From contig OZ037904.1 in assembly GCA_964035575.1 (NCBI GenBank), positions 310,001 to 374,000 on the forward strand: a stretch of 64,000 bases of DNA, read 5' to 3'. Shown piece by piece: positions 53,800 to 63,808 of this stretch. The translations under genes were made by a program, and so were the position numbers. The DNA comes from Rhynchopus sp. YZ270_cl-10 (lineage: Eukaryota > Euglenozoa > Diplonemea > Diplonemida > Diplonemidae). Numbering within the stretch: the first letter of the stretch is position 1; each line of letters starts with the position of its first letter. The notes under the pieces are model-generated. The model saw nothing but the letters and a program-made list of their open reading frames with translations, searched no databases and was not told the origin of the DNA.

Positions 53800-56700
53800 T
53801 CAGAGCAAAGGCTTTAATGGGACTCCTCTGTGGTTAACGCAGGACCCTTCGGTTGCGAAGGCGTTTTTGGATTCAACCAAGTCGACAAAACCGTAGGCAA
53901 TATCCTCCATAGGTGAACAGCAGAGAGCGGTGCTCCAGCAGAGCTGCGAGGACGAAGGGTGGGGTGAGGCTGCTGCAGACGACGCCGTTGTAGCTGTAGA
54001 AGCAGGGGTGCGTCTGGTCACTACCTTCTCCTCGGGTTGCATTTCGGTTGGCTTCTCCTTCTCCTTCTTCTCCTCCTCCTTCTGCGACTCCACCTCCTCG
54101 ACAGCCTCTGGAGTACTACACCGCTCTTCATCCACCTTTTCGTCAACCTGCGCTGCACCCTTCTTCTTCTTCCTTTTCTTTTTCTTCTTTTTCGCTTTCG
54201 TTTCATCGGTCGCGTTCATTTGTCCAAGCAATGCATTTACCTCAGCTTTAAGCGCTTCTGGCAACGGTGTGGCCTTGGTCCGAGAGACTTCTGGCGCATT
54301 TTCTCCAGTAGGGTATGAAGTAAGATTAGAAGGGTCGCATAGACAGGAATCGAAGGGGCCAATACCGATAGAGGTTTCGTCGCTTGAGGAGGTTGCGTCG
54401 AAGTCCATGCAATCAGGGGTAGGGGCCACTTCACGCGATCGTGCTCCGTTTGCTCTTCTCTGCCTGGCTGTGACGAACTCCATCTTTTCGAGTAAACAGT
54501 CTACGTCATGCAGCTTCCCCTCTGCCTCAGATTCCATTTCATTAAACACTGAAAACAACGCTGCAGACAGGGACCCCCCTACCGGATTCGCATCCCCCGC
54601 AAGCCCCTCGAAGGAGGAGTTTCGACCATCATGCACCCCGTCTTGATACCTCCGTACCTTCCCCGAAAGGAGGTTGACCGGTTCATCAGGATCAATGATG
54701 GCGGTAAGAGAGAAGAGTGGGTTCTGCTTAAGAGGGATCCCCCCAGTGCAGTCCCCAACGTGCCAGACAAGGAGGCGGAGGAAATAGCCGAAATTGTATG
54801 AATCGGCGTCGTGCTGCGCGGAGGGGTCGTTCCCTACAGGATCATCCACGATGTCGGCATAACAGTGAACCTCACCGTAGACGTGGTTAACATTTTTTTC
54901 TCCAGAGTTGCGGATTCTGCCCTCAATTTTTGCTACCAACGATGAGGACGGTGCCCCCCCATCCGTTTGATACCAATCAAGGACCTGGGTTGTATTGAGA
55001 TATAAGAAAATCGGAAAGTTCTTTGTGACCACCGGCTGTAAAAAGGCCTGCTCGATCATCAATCCATCGCTGTCTTCTACCTCTGCACCGTCGTTTCCTT
55101 CAAAGTGCAGGGTCAAATGCCATACTCCAGTTAAATCGTTAGGATCAATTAGTGGAATTCCCATGTTATTTCTGTGGAGCCGCATCCCTTCATCCACTGC
55201 ATCCTCCTTAAAGGAAATGCCAGAGGTGTCGCTTAAAGACTCTTCTGAAGAAAGACTGAACTGTGGGTTGGAGCGGTCGGAGTCTCCCTTCGTTCCATCC
55301 GCCTCCCATTTGGGGACAACAGGGCGTTCTCTGGAGTCTTTGCCGTTTGTAGTGTCGGTTTGTTGGTCAACCGCTTCGTCACGGTGCATTGCAGCCCTAG
55401 TGTAGCTCACGGTAAGAAGCTCTGTGATGGTCTGATCCTCGCTCGCCGCCCGCTTGATTGGGTCTACAGAAAGCAATGCCCCATCATTTCCACATGGTGT
55501 ACCATTTTGAAAGAAGGCAGTAAACTGAACGGAGCACACTCCCCTCACTGTGTTCCCTTTCTCTTGCTTCGTAAAATACCCGAGAAGCGTCGTGCAGGCT
55601 TGGTAAGAAGGCAGGCTGAGATTCACGTTTTCGACAGACACCGTAATATCCGCACCGTCATTGAAACAGAACTGACCTTGCTGCGCTACGGTGCAGAAAG
55701 TTCCGGTTAGGTCGGGACTTCCATTGGGGTTGTGGTGTGTAGCGGAACCTAGGGCTTTTTTGCCTATCACATCGCGATTGCTCCACCCGGTTGCAAAGAC
55801 GACGAAGGGGTGGGAGGTCTGTCCGTGGGCACTGTGGATGTCGATCACCACGACACCCGAAAAGTCGTGGATAAGGTTTTGCGGGTCTTGTTGTGTCCTC
55901 TGATGGATCGGCCTTTTTGTGGGGAGAGGAAGCGCATGGGGGCTTTGGCTGTGACTGAAAAAGGCGACCGGGCACACCACTCCATTTGACCTACCTAGTG
56001 CAGATTTCGTCGTAAGAAGCCCCCTCACAGCGGCAGGTCGATCCCTACAGACGCACACTGCCTTGCGCACTGCATAATACGGACAGCCGTCCTTCGTCTC
56101 CACATCGTTCTTATCTGTGCACCACTTCCACCAGAAACCCTCCTCGCCTAACTCCTCTGTTAAGGCACCGAGAATGATGTCCACGGTTTTTGGGTATCTC
56201 TTTGTGTTGTCATTGGTGTTCGCAGCCCAGTATCCTTGGTAATTTGAATATCCTTTTAAAATGAAGGGTTCACTAAAGGTGAAAGCAAGGGAATTGCTGA
56301 CTGGGGCACTGCAGGTTAAATCCCACGACCCAGCCTCGCTTGAGTTATAGTGCCCGGTGTGGATGCTGAGATCGAGGGGAACCGAGCATGGGGTGACCCG
56401 CCAGACCAATGGGGTTCCGTCTGCAGTTTCTCTGCAGACCCTTTCATCAAAGATCTCCTCTGCCTGCAGACATTCGCTAAACGTATCGTATGTCACTACA
56501 CTAGTAAACCGATCCGATTCTTCTGCAACTTCACCTCCCGTAGGATAAAACGTATAAACCTCCTTCACCCTCCCCGCAAGCGACAGCAACACATTAATCT
56601 CCTTCGCCGTCACCGACCCTTCATACGGAGGGGGGATGAGCCCACAAATGAGAACTGCGGAGATGTGATTATGCGATTCGATTGGAGTCTTGCAGGCGGT

Positions 56701-57774
56701 TACATCAGGGATTTCTGAAGGGTCTACCGGAACGGCAGTGATGGGATGAGAATGATCCGTACTAAGAAGCGCTTCTCTCATTGCATTTCCTTCGAAGGCA
56801 GACCGTGCCCAGACGTACATTGCACGAGGAGACGGTGTGCGTTCTTCAGGAGCAGGTTGTTCCACCACTGCCAACACCCCACCACTCCCTTGAAGCAAAT
56901 ACTGCATCTCCGCGACTGAAAACGGCATCCCCTCCACCCTAAGACACGAACTGCTCGGCTCCCTCTCCCCTTCTTCTGCTTCACCCCCTAACTCTGTACG
57001 ATGCACTTTACATCCTACTTTAAACGCACCAGTTAAATCATGCTTCCTTAAATGCGCCTCCAAAAGCACCCCAAGGGGATACGAAAAGCACGAACACCCT
57101 TCCCCCCCAGCAGGAGGGAGGAGTTCTAGCGGATATTCTGTGGTGTCCCCTTTGCTGTAGACGGAGAGCGCCTCTGGGATTGAAAACGCCTTTTTTGTTG
57201 TTTTGGGAGCCAAAAGAAGAAGCGGTGGACGAAGGGAAATGTTATGGCAAATCCGCACCGGAGGGAGAAAGCTGAGGCTGTTCTCATACCGCAATTTGCT
57301 TTGTTCTTTGTAACGTTCCCTCTCTTGTGCTTCAAAATGACGGATTTTGGTGTTTAAACGGACTGCAGTTGCGCCTAATGTAGATCTTTCAAGAGAAAGC
57401 TGTTCGGCTGCAGATTCATCAACGTACATACTGGAGGAGCGGAGACCACGAAGTTCTACGACAGCTGCTTCACGTTGTCTCAAATCCGCTTCTTTTTTGC
57501 GAAGTGCGTTCCGTTGTGCGGTCCACCGCGCTGCGATGAAAACCTCATGGTCCGCCAGGTCGGCCTCCCTCTTTGCGAGCTCTGCTTCTCTCTCGGCAAT
57601 TTTCGCTTCTCTCGCCTCAAGGTTGCTACACACCATACGAGAGGTCTCCAACTTCCCTATATACCCTTCGACCAAAGATTGCATACTCTGTTGTACGGCG
57701 CTATGTAATAACCCCACACCCCTTCCTGATCCATTCGCGCAAACCTCAATATGAGATTGTAATGAGGACTGCAT
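53800..57774 (-). CDS. Large protein with N-terminal coiled coil, unrecognised (1324 aa)
   Basis: Residues about 50-165 form a coiled coil with a heptad run (EAKIAEREAELAKREADLA). The remainder (about 165-1100) looks like several globular beta-rich segments with conserved-looking DLTGTF and DLTGVW motifs (PDLTGTFCTVAQQGQ, NDLTGVWHLTLHFEGND, SWDLTCSAPVS), which suggests a repeated domain of about 200 residues that I cannot name. Near residue 1195 is a Lys/Arg run (AKKKKKKRKKKKGAA), followed by Glu/Lys-rich and Ser/Ala-rich low complexity. No signal peptide or membrane helix. Part of its 3' end is duplicated just downstream. Confidence 0.8.
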   Translation of the reverse strand: MQSSLQSHIEVCANGSGRGVGLLHSAVQQSMQSLVEGYIGKLETSRMVCSNLEAREAKIAEREAELAKREADLADHEVFIAARWTAQRNALRKKEADLRQREAAVVELRGLRSSSMYVDESAAEQLSLERSTLGATAVRLNTKIRHFEAQERERYKEQSKLRYENSLSFLPPVRICHNISLRPPLLLLAPKTTKKAFSIPEALSVYSKGDTTEYPLELLPPAGGEGCSCFSYPLGVLLEAHLRKHDLTGAFKVGCKVHRTELGGEAEEGEREPSSSCLRVEGMPFSVAEMQYLLQGSGGVLAVVEQPAPEERTPSPRAMYVWARSAFEGNAMREALLSTDHSHPITAVPVDPSEIPDVTACKTPIESHNHISAVLICGLIPPPYEGSVTAKEINVLLSLAGRVKEVYTFYPTGGEVAEESDRFTSVVTYDTFSECLQAEEIFDERVCRETADGTPLVWRVTPCSVPLDLSIHTGHYNSSEAGSWDLTCSAPVSNSLAFTFSEPFILKGYSNYQGYWAANTNDNTKRYPKTVDIILGALTEELGEEGFWWKWCTDKNDVETKDGCPYYAVRKAVCVCRDRPAAVRGLLTTKSALGRSNGVVCPVAFFSHSQSPHALPLPTKRPIHQRTQQDPQNLIHDFSGVVVIDIHSAHGQTSHPFVVFATGWSNRDVIGKKALGSATHHNPNGSPDLTGTFCTVAQQGQFCFNDGADITVSVENVNLSLPSYQACTTLLGYFTKQEKGNTVRGVCSVQFTAFFQNGTPCGNDGALLSVDPIKRAASEDQTITELLTVSYTRAAMHRDEAVDQQTDTTNGKDSRERPVVPKWEADGTKGDSDRSNPQFSLSSEESLSDTSGISFKEDAVDEGMRLHRNNMGIPLIDPNDLTGVWHLTLHFEGNDGAEVEDSDGLMIEQAFLQPVVTKNFPIFLYLNTTQVLDWYQTDGGAPSSSLVAKIEGRIRNSGEKNVNHVYGEVHCYADIVDDPVGNDPSAQHDADSYNFGYFLRLLVWHVGDCTGGIPLKQNPLFSLTAIIDPDEPVNLLSGKVRRYQDGVHDGRNSSFEGLAGDANPVGGSLSAALFSVFNEMESEAEGKLHDVDCLLEKMEFVTARQRRANGARSREVAPTPDCMDFDATSSSDETSIGIGPFDSCLCDPSNLTSYPTGENAPEVSRTKATPLPEALKAEVNALLGQMNATDETKAKKKKKKRKKKKGAAQVDEKVDEERCSTPEAVEEVESQKEEEKKEKEKPTEMQPEEKVVTRRTPASTATTASSAAASPHPSSSQLCWSTALCCSPMEDIAYGFVDLVESKNAFATEGSCVNHRGVPLKPLL

Positions 57775-57837
57775 TTTTTTAGAAAAATGGAGGATAAGGG
57801 GAGAGAGGGAGAGGGGAGAAAAAAGAGAGATAAATTT

Positions 57838-57874
57838 GGGTGATCCAAGACCTCAGAGAATGCTTAGTTCACCC
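57838..57874 (-). repeat. Type-A stem-loop repeat (diverged)
   Basis: Plus strand GGGTGATCCAAGACCTC then AGAGAATGCTTAGTTCACCC. GGGTGA pairs with TCACCC, a compensated outer helix. Confidence 0.6.
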
Positions 57875-59171
57875 CGAGAAAAAAAAAATGGGGGGGAGGG
57901 GTAGGGAAATGGGCGGATTTAGAATTCCGATTCCATTTTTGAGTGGGGGTTTGATTTGTGGTAAAGTGTGAGAAAAAAAAGGGGGGGATGCTGTGTGGAG
58001 TGGAGTTAGAGGTGGGGGTGGTATTTTGATGATAATATAACCCAAAAAACTTTGCTTGCAATACAAAAAGAAAAGTGATGTGGGTGGGACCTCCAACCAT
58101 GCAGGCCTACATCCCATTTCGAGTCACCAACAAAAGAGAAATTGTGCAAAAAATGTACCTCAACTTAACGACCAAAAAATGAAGAAAAAAACAGTACAAA
58201 TCCATTCTGGTCACATTACACCCTTTTCTTTTTGGTGCGTTACCAGAATCATTAAGAATAGTAGTACCAAAGGGAGAGGGGGATCGAAAGATCGTTTGTA
58301 TGTTGAAAAATTGGCTGGTTCTCTCTGTATTGATTTGGCTTTTGTTTTTTTGCCGAAAAAAGCATTTTAGTTTGATGTTAACTGCAAAAGGAGAGGGAAG
58401 GGAAACGCTTTTTTTTTTTTTTTTCAACTCTATTTATATTTCTAATGAGGGTACAAAAAGGGGGGAAATGCAGCATACGGGCATATGATCGTTAATAGTG
58501 GAATAAAGGGGAGAAGGAGTGGGAAGAGAATCGGTACAAAAAAAGGGGGAGGGAGGGAAGGAGGGGGTAGAAAAACGGAAAGAATGTTGAAAAAAAAGAA
58601 GAAGTGCTATCCAGAACGACCCGAAAGGAGTAGCTCCTGCGTGCGGAACACAGAAAAAAAAAGGGGAAAAAAATTGGATCATTCACATCGATTGAGAAAT
58701 ACTGAAGTTATAATATGGCAGAATACACAAATCCGTGGTTTTTTTTTTTTTTGCGCAAGTTTGTAAGTTTATTTTCCAAAAAAAAGAGAAAAGAGAGAGA
58801 AAAATGAACGTTGATACACCATGGTGACGGGGGGCAACCAGGCAGGAAGCTCGTGCAAGCGAAAGAATAGAGCTTTTGACCATGTTGTGGTACATCTCTT
58901 CAAGGATAACAGATCCGTTGTATCTCACAGAGATGAAGAGTTGGTGAAGGTCCCCGTTTGTCAGCCCACCAATAGGGAGTGTGGCGTCGGGTTTTGCTTG
59001 TAATGTGGACAAAGCCACTGGGTGCACAACCCCTCTAGGACGCACGCATTGACGCTCTGTTATCGAACCCCAGAGTGTTGCACTCAGAGATTGAATGCAG
59101 GAAAACTGTAAGCAGGCGCACACGGTATTTACCCCCCCGCCAGCCTGCGAAGGGGTGCAAAAAAAAGGTGA

Positions 59172-59214
59172 CTTGAAATACAAAATCCCTCTCGTGAGAG
59201 TGTACCTTTTGGGG
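59172..59214 (-). repeat. Type-D stem-loop repeat
   Basis: Plus strand CTTGAAATACAAAATCCC then TCTCGTGAGAGTGTACC and TTTTGGGG. The minus-strand loop core is CACGAGAGGG. Confidence 0.6.
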
Positions 59215-59392
59215 CGACCAAAAACACCAGAAAAATGATCATAGCTCTAAGTGCGTGCATGTGGTCCGCATCCGTCGACGTGCCACGTCATGGAAGCAGG
59301 AAGGGATGGAACCTAGGGTGCGGATGATTAAAGATAACCCAAGAGGAACTCTTCCTCCCATTGGAATGACAAAAAGAAAAAGAAAATTTTAT

Positions 59393-59428
59393 AAGATGAC
59401 CCTAAGCCTCTCGTGCTTAGTCGCCTTG
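59393..59428 (-). repeat. Type-A stem-loop repeat
   Basis: Plus strand AAGATGACCCTAAGCC then TCTCGTGCTTAGTCGCCTT. Confidence 0.75.
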
Positions 59429-59725
59429 AAAAAAAAGGTTGAGGAGAAACCACGACAAAGTAGCGAGCAAAAATACCCGCATTTTTTTTATTTTTTTGAC
59501 ACAAAAATAAATCGGAAAGAAGATGGATGGGCCACGCCAATAACAAAACTTTTTTTTTTATAAATCTCTCCTTCTGTTTTACTACCAGAAGAGAACCAAA
59601 TATACCGACTCAGATAAGCGAAGTTGAAAACAGATACATCTTGGACTTGGCAAAAAAAGAGCAAAATTGAGATATTTTTTTAATACCGAAAGAGCAAAAA
59701 AAGGAAAAAACCTCTTCCCTCCTTC

Positions 59726-62230
59726 CTACCTCCTCCACGAATGCCCTGAGACACTACCATAATCCGACTCAGCCACCTCCTCCATCCTCGCTGAGTATGT
59801 TGGGCTTCCACCACGCCCCTCCGCCCCTCCTATGTGGTCTCTGTCCCGCCCCTCGCGTCCGTCCACCAACGATTCGTACAGATCGTTGTACTTATTGCGC
59901 GACGTCGGCAGCGGGGGGGATCCAACCCCTCCACCGGCACCCCTCGGGCCACGGTCTCTATGTGTGGTGGTGGTCGTGGTTTCGACAACAGTGGTGTTAT
60001 GTGGGTGGCCTGCAACAGAGTTAGCACCACCCCTCCGCACGGAACCGCTATAGACTGACCCATCCTGCAAGCCAATTCCATCGGTGAGTGGACGGTACTC
60101 AACGTTCTGTTGGGGTTTTGTGTAAAAAAAATTCATAAAATTTCCGAAAAGCACAAAAAAAATTAGATTCATTTTCAGTTTACAGAATTGAAAGCATAGG
60201 GTCAACACAAAAGAAAGGTTTATAAGATGACCCTTAGTCACCTTATCAGATTCGTTATCGGTGACTAATCTCAAAAGGGGGGAAATGGGGGGGTGACATC
60301 TCCATACCATCCCCCTCCCCTGCCGGAGCTTAAGGTCACTCCGCCTGGCAGCTTCCATTCGCTCTAAAGTACGTCGTTCTAATTCATCACTGTGGATAGG
60401 GGATTCGGGGTGGGTGTTGAGGATGCTCCGTTCCATCCAGGATGCGTCACGGACACGGTAGGGCGACATGCTGTCTTTGACGTGCGCTGCAAGCGCCTTC
60501 TCTCCATACAGCTTTGGCGTCGCGGGGCCGAGCACGGCCGCATGCACACCAACACCACCCACACCACCTACACCCCCCTTCACCGGGGTCAACCCCAGCC
60601 CCACCCCAGAGGTGGCAAATATCTCCTCCCTCACCGACTCCCCTGCTACACTAGGTGAATGTGGTGGCGGCAGCACCGCAGCTAATGCAGAGGGAAGCTG
60701 CGCACCGTGCACCGTCGAGGTGTACTGCTGATAGGTCCGCTGAGGGCTTCCTCGCATGACATTGCTGGGTGGTGGTGGTGGTGGGGGTGCGGCAAGACTC
60801 ATAGGCGGAGCGGCATAAGGTGCCGATGTGGCCGGTGCATTAAAGAAATATGCTGGTGGAGAAACAAAAGGGAAGTTCGCCTCCCCAGGGCGGAGGTGCA
60901 ACGCTGCAAGGGGCTGCGCATCGACAAGACCACCGTCCTTAATGCTGAACCCATCCGCAATTTCCCTCCCGTCTACAGAAATTACCTGCTGTGCTATCGG
61001 AATCCCGGTCGCCTTTTGCAATAAAACCTTGACCTTATGCACGGTGGCGGTGACTCTGATGTCCGGGAAGCGGTACTCCTTGCCGTCCACACCGGATTTG
61101 ATCTGCAACAACGTGGTCTCACCCTCCGCGAAGAACATCGGATGCTGCCTGCCGGTTACTGGGCAGAATGGGGAGGACTGTTGCGCAGAGCTGCATTGGG
61201 TGCAGACACCCTTTTGGTTGGTTCTGGTGTTCGCGCGGGAGATGATCTGCAACGACGCACCGTCGACCAATCCACAATCACGCACAGTGTCCTGATGAGA
61301 CAGGGTTCTGCCAAGCCACACAACCCCTGCAAGGTGCGCAGGGATACCCCACGCATCGTCAACCGACTTTGCTAATGAGGCAATCGTTGCGTCCACAGCG
61401 ACCGCCACTGGAAGACGTTCCCCCGACACCGACTCCAACACCAGATGCACGACAGCCCCGGCAACGACAGACTTCACCTCCTGCTTGGCCTGCAACGCCG
61501 GCGGCGCTGCCGGTGGGTGCAACACATCCTCCACACAGTCGATATGTGTATCACTCACGATCCCCACCGACTCAAGCGTCCTATGGTCCTCTGCAGCCAT
61601 GTCTCTACCATCAGAGCGACGAAACAGCAACCGATCTGCAGCCCTCCCAGCGTTATCCTCTACAAGCCTCTTCAGCTTCCAAAAGGTAATCTTCTTGGGG
61701 TTCAACCTGAAGTTTATATGACTACTTTCTGGGTCGCTTGCACCGACGAAATGCACTGTTATGATGCAACGTTCTTCTGTTGTTGACGCTGCTGATGATG
61801 CAGCACCACCTCCTCCACCTCCACCTGTCGGCGCAGTCACATTACTCCGTGTAGGAGAGCTTTTGCGAGACCCACGAGAACTGTTATGATTGTGCGGGAC
61901 TTTGCTAAGTGCGCCTACCATTGGTCTAGTAGAGGATTTTTTTAAAGCGGGTTTCTTAGGTGTGCCCTGTACGGAAGGTGCATTGCCGGTTCGCATGTAG
62001 GCAAGAACGTTGGTGTCTGCAATGTCATTCGCCGTGAGTGTGTCTTCGATTTCCCTGCCCCCTTCGTCTTCCATGCGTATACCAGATGCTATCCAGGTTT
62101 CATGTGCGTTCAACGAACGCAGGGTAGGCAGCAGTTTCTCCTTCAGTCGCGCCACATTCGTCTGCCCAGGAACCTTCACCTTCATGCTCCGTCCATCCTT
62201 GGTGAGAAGCCGGAATTCGATTTTGGACAT
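59726..62230 (-). CDS. Protein with four ubiquitin-like domains, two exons
   Basis: Start chosen at 62230 (MSKIEFRLLTKDGRSMKVKV), where the first beta-grasp fold begins. Exons 62230-60308 and 60106-59726 give about 767 residues. Ubiquitin-like segments lie near residues 1-80, 150-230, 240-310 (VVHLVLESVSGERL ... CGLVDGASLQII) and 355-430 (TTLLQIKSGVDGKEYRF ... QQVISVDGREIADG). Between the last two is a small Cys cluster, CTQCSSAQQSSPFC. None ends in a processable GG, so they are probably interaction domains. The C-terminal half is Pro/Gly/Ser-rich with a short charged helix (ELERRTLERMEAARRSDL). Family not recognised. The 201-nt intron is in frame and stop-free. Confidence 0.8.
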   Translation of the reverse strand: MSKIEFRLLTKDGRSMKVKVPGQTNVARLKEKLLPTLRSLNAHETWIASGIRMEDEGGREIEDTLTANDIADTNVLAYMRTGNAPSVQGTPKKPALKKSSTRPMVGALSKVPHNHNSSRGSRKSSPTRSNVTAPTGGGGGGGAASSAASTTEERCIITVHFVGASDPESSHINFRLNPKKITFWKLKRLVEDNAGRAADRLLFRRSDGRDMAAEDHRTLESVGIVSDTHIDCVEDVLHPPAAPPALQAKQEVKSVVAGAVVHLVLESVSGERLPVAVAVDATIASLAKSVDDAWGIPAHLAGVVWLGRTLSHQDTVRDCGLVDGASLQIISRANTRTNQKGVCTQCSSAQQSSPFCPVTGRQHPMFFAEGETTLLQIKSGVDGKEYRFPDIRVTATVHKVKVLLQKATGIPIAQQVISVDGREIADGFSIKDGGLVDAQPLAALHLRPGEANFPFVSPPAYFFNAPATSAPYAAPPMSLAAPPPPPPPSNVMRGSPQRTYQQYTSTVHGAQLPSALAAVLPPPHSPSVAGESVREEIFATSGVGLGLTPVKGGVGGVGGVGVHAAVLGPATPKLYGEKALAAHVKDSMSPYRVRDASWMERSILNTHPESPIHSDELERRTLERMEAARRSDLKLRQGRGMVWRCHPPISPLLRLVTDNESDKVTKGHLINLSFVLTLCFQFCKLKMNLIFFVLFGNFMNFFYTKPQQNVEYRPLTDGIGLQDGSVYSGSVRRGGANSVAGHPHNTTVVETTTTTTHRDRGPRGAGGGVGSPPLPTSRNKYNDLYESLVDGREGRDRDHIGGAEGRGGSPTYSARMEEVAESDYGSVSGHSWRR
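60107..60307 (-). other. Intron of the four-ubiquitin-fold gene (201 nt)
   Basis: Donor GTATGGAGATG, acceptor CCCCAACAG. The translated interior (FVLTLCFQFCKLKMNLIFFV) is hydrophobic and A/T-rich, unlike the flanking Gly/Ser-rich protein. It contains a deleted type-A stem-loop. Confidence 0.75.
60223..60244 (-). repeat. Type-A stem-loop remnant within an intron
   Basis: Plus strand TATAAGATGACC joined directly to CTTAGTCACCTT; the loop and one inner strand are missing. Confidence 0.6.
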
Positions 62231-62332
62231 TTTAGAAGAGAAAAAAATGCAACAAGTAAGATAACCCCCTTGGGGGGGGGGGGGGGGGTTAAAGTGTGTG
62301 CCTGTACTGGGGGTTTTTTGAATTTTTTTTGA

Positions 62333-62370
62333 ATTTGAAATGCAACAGCCCTCTCGTAAACAGTGTACCT
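62333..62370 (-). repeat. Type-D stem-loop repeat
   Basis: Plus strand TTTGAAATGCAACAGCC then CTCTCGTAAACAGTGTACC. Confidence 0.6.
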
Positions 62371-62414
62371 TAACCTTTGTGCATGACTGGTCCATCAGGT
62401 GGACCTACATCCAT

Positions 62415-62530
62415 TTTGAGGTTGGCATCTGAAATGCCCACTACTCCCGCTTCCTCTCATCAGTCAGCTGAATGAAAGGATCAATGGAGAGATAGGCTAA
62501 TTAAGTCTGCGCGATGCAGGGTCCGGTTGG
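62415..62530. repeat. Dispersed repeat, second copy of 18870-18980
   Basis: GGCATCTGAAATG, CTACTCCCGCTTCC, ATCAGTCAG and AGGGTCCGGTTGGGG occur in the same order. Confidence 0.7.
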
Positions 62531-62805
62531 GGGGGGAAAATGGGGCAAATGGAGTTCGAAAAGATATCCGCTTTTACTTTTCACTATATTTTTATTTGTG
62601 GGGAAAGGGGGGAGGGGCGAAGAAAACGCGGACGTTGTGCCTTTTGGCATTTGTCTTTTTTTTCCATTTTTTTTTATTATTATTGCTGTCGTATCGATTT
62701 TTTCACCTAAAAAACCCATCGGGGAAAATTAGGGTATGTACTCAATTTCACAACAAAATCAACGAACACAAAAAAGAAGGCTACCACTAAATGTTGGTAA
62801 CCCTC

Positions 62806-63103
62806 CAGGCACTCCGCTAGGTACTAAAGTTCTGTTGATTGTCAACAGAACTTTTTGAAAATGGGGAAAAAAAGAAAAAAAAAAAAAGTTCTGCTAAGTG
62901 GTTCAGACCCGTTCTACCTGTCAAAAAAGCTCAGGAGAAGAAGATCTGGAGAGGTGAGTGCTCAAACGTCCCAAAAAAGTCAAAATCGGGCGTTGGTAAA
63001 AAAAAAAGTTGCGTACCGTGCGCCTGCGGCGCAAGCATGTACCCCACCAACGTGGACCATCAACAGAATATTTTCAAAATCGGAAATCCTAGCGTAGAGT
63101 CTG
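62806..63103. mobile_element. hAT-like MITE, copy 2 (298 bp)
   Basis: Same length as the copy at 22394 and differs by only a few bases. Flanked by the direct repeat TAACCCTC (62798-62805 and 63104-63111), different from the flanks of copy 1, which confirms an independent 8-bp target duplication. The ends are CAGGCACTCCGCTAGG and CCTAGCGTAGAGTCTG. Confidence 0.9.
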
Positions 63104-63165
63104 TAACCCTCACACCAAAAAAAAAAAAAAGATGTGTCGTTTTATTTTTCCATTTTTCCATTTTT

Positions 63166-63333
<168 letters not shown>

Positions 63334-63808
63334 ATCTCACGTCACACATATATTACATACAATTTGCGCAGCGTTCTCTTGTTCTTATTTTAACCATCAT
63401 CCCCGCCTTTTTCGGTTATTATAATTATTTACTTTTATATTTTGTGCTGTTTTTGTTGTCATCATTTTTTGACAAAATATCATATAAAGAAACCTGACAA
63501 CCTCTCCCTACATCGAGTGGACGCAGTAGAGAGGGGAGGAGGAGGGGTTACTGGCACGCAAAAAATGAATTTTAAAAAACGCTAGAATCGACGTTCTTGT
63601 AGCGAATATCAGTTGGGTTAACTAGGGGGTAGGGGTACTAAGGAAATTGGGTTTTGTGTTGGGGGGGAAGGAAAACCCGGTACTAAAAAAAAAAAAACTA
63701 ATGATTCTTTCCTGAAGAATTCAAATAATAAAGTAAATCGTTGGCTGGGGGGGTGGGGGTCAATGGGTAGGGGGGGTGTGACCCAAGAGGAAAGGCGTGT
63801 GGTTGATT

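Larger units (their letters stand above)
57775..59725. other. Gene-free stretch with stem-loops
   Basis: Type-A copies at 57838 and 59393, type D at 59172, a diverged type B at about 59005-59050. A minus-strand open frame near 58830-59010 (KPDATLPIGGLTNGDLHQLF) is the most coding-like piece but has no start, exon partner or family. Confidence 0.5.

Noticed and set aside
14654-60244. Stem-loops as tRNA or C/D box snoRNA genes
   Set aside because: They are only 30-50 nt, lack a cloverleaf, and no consistent C and D box pair or guide region is visible. A few contain GATGA by chance of the stem sequence.
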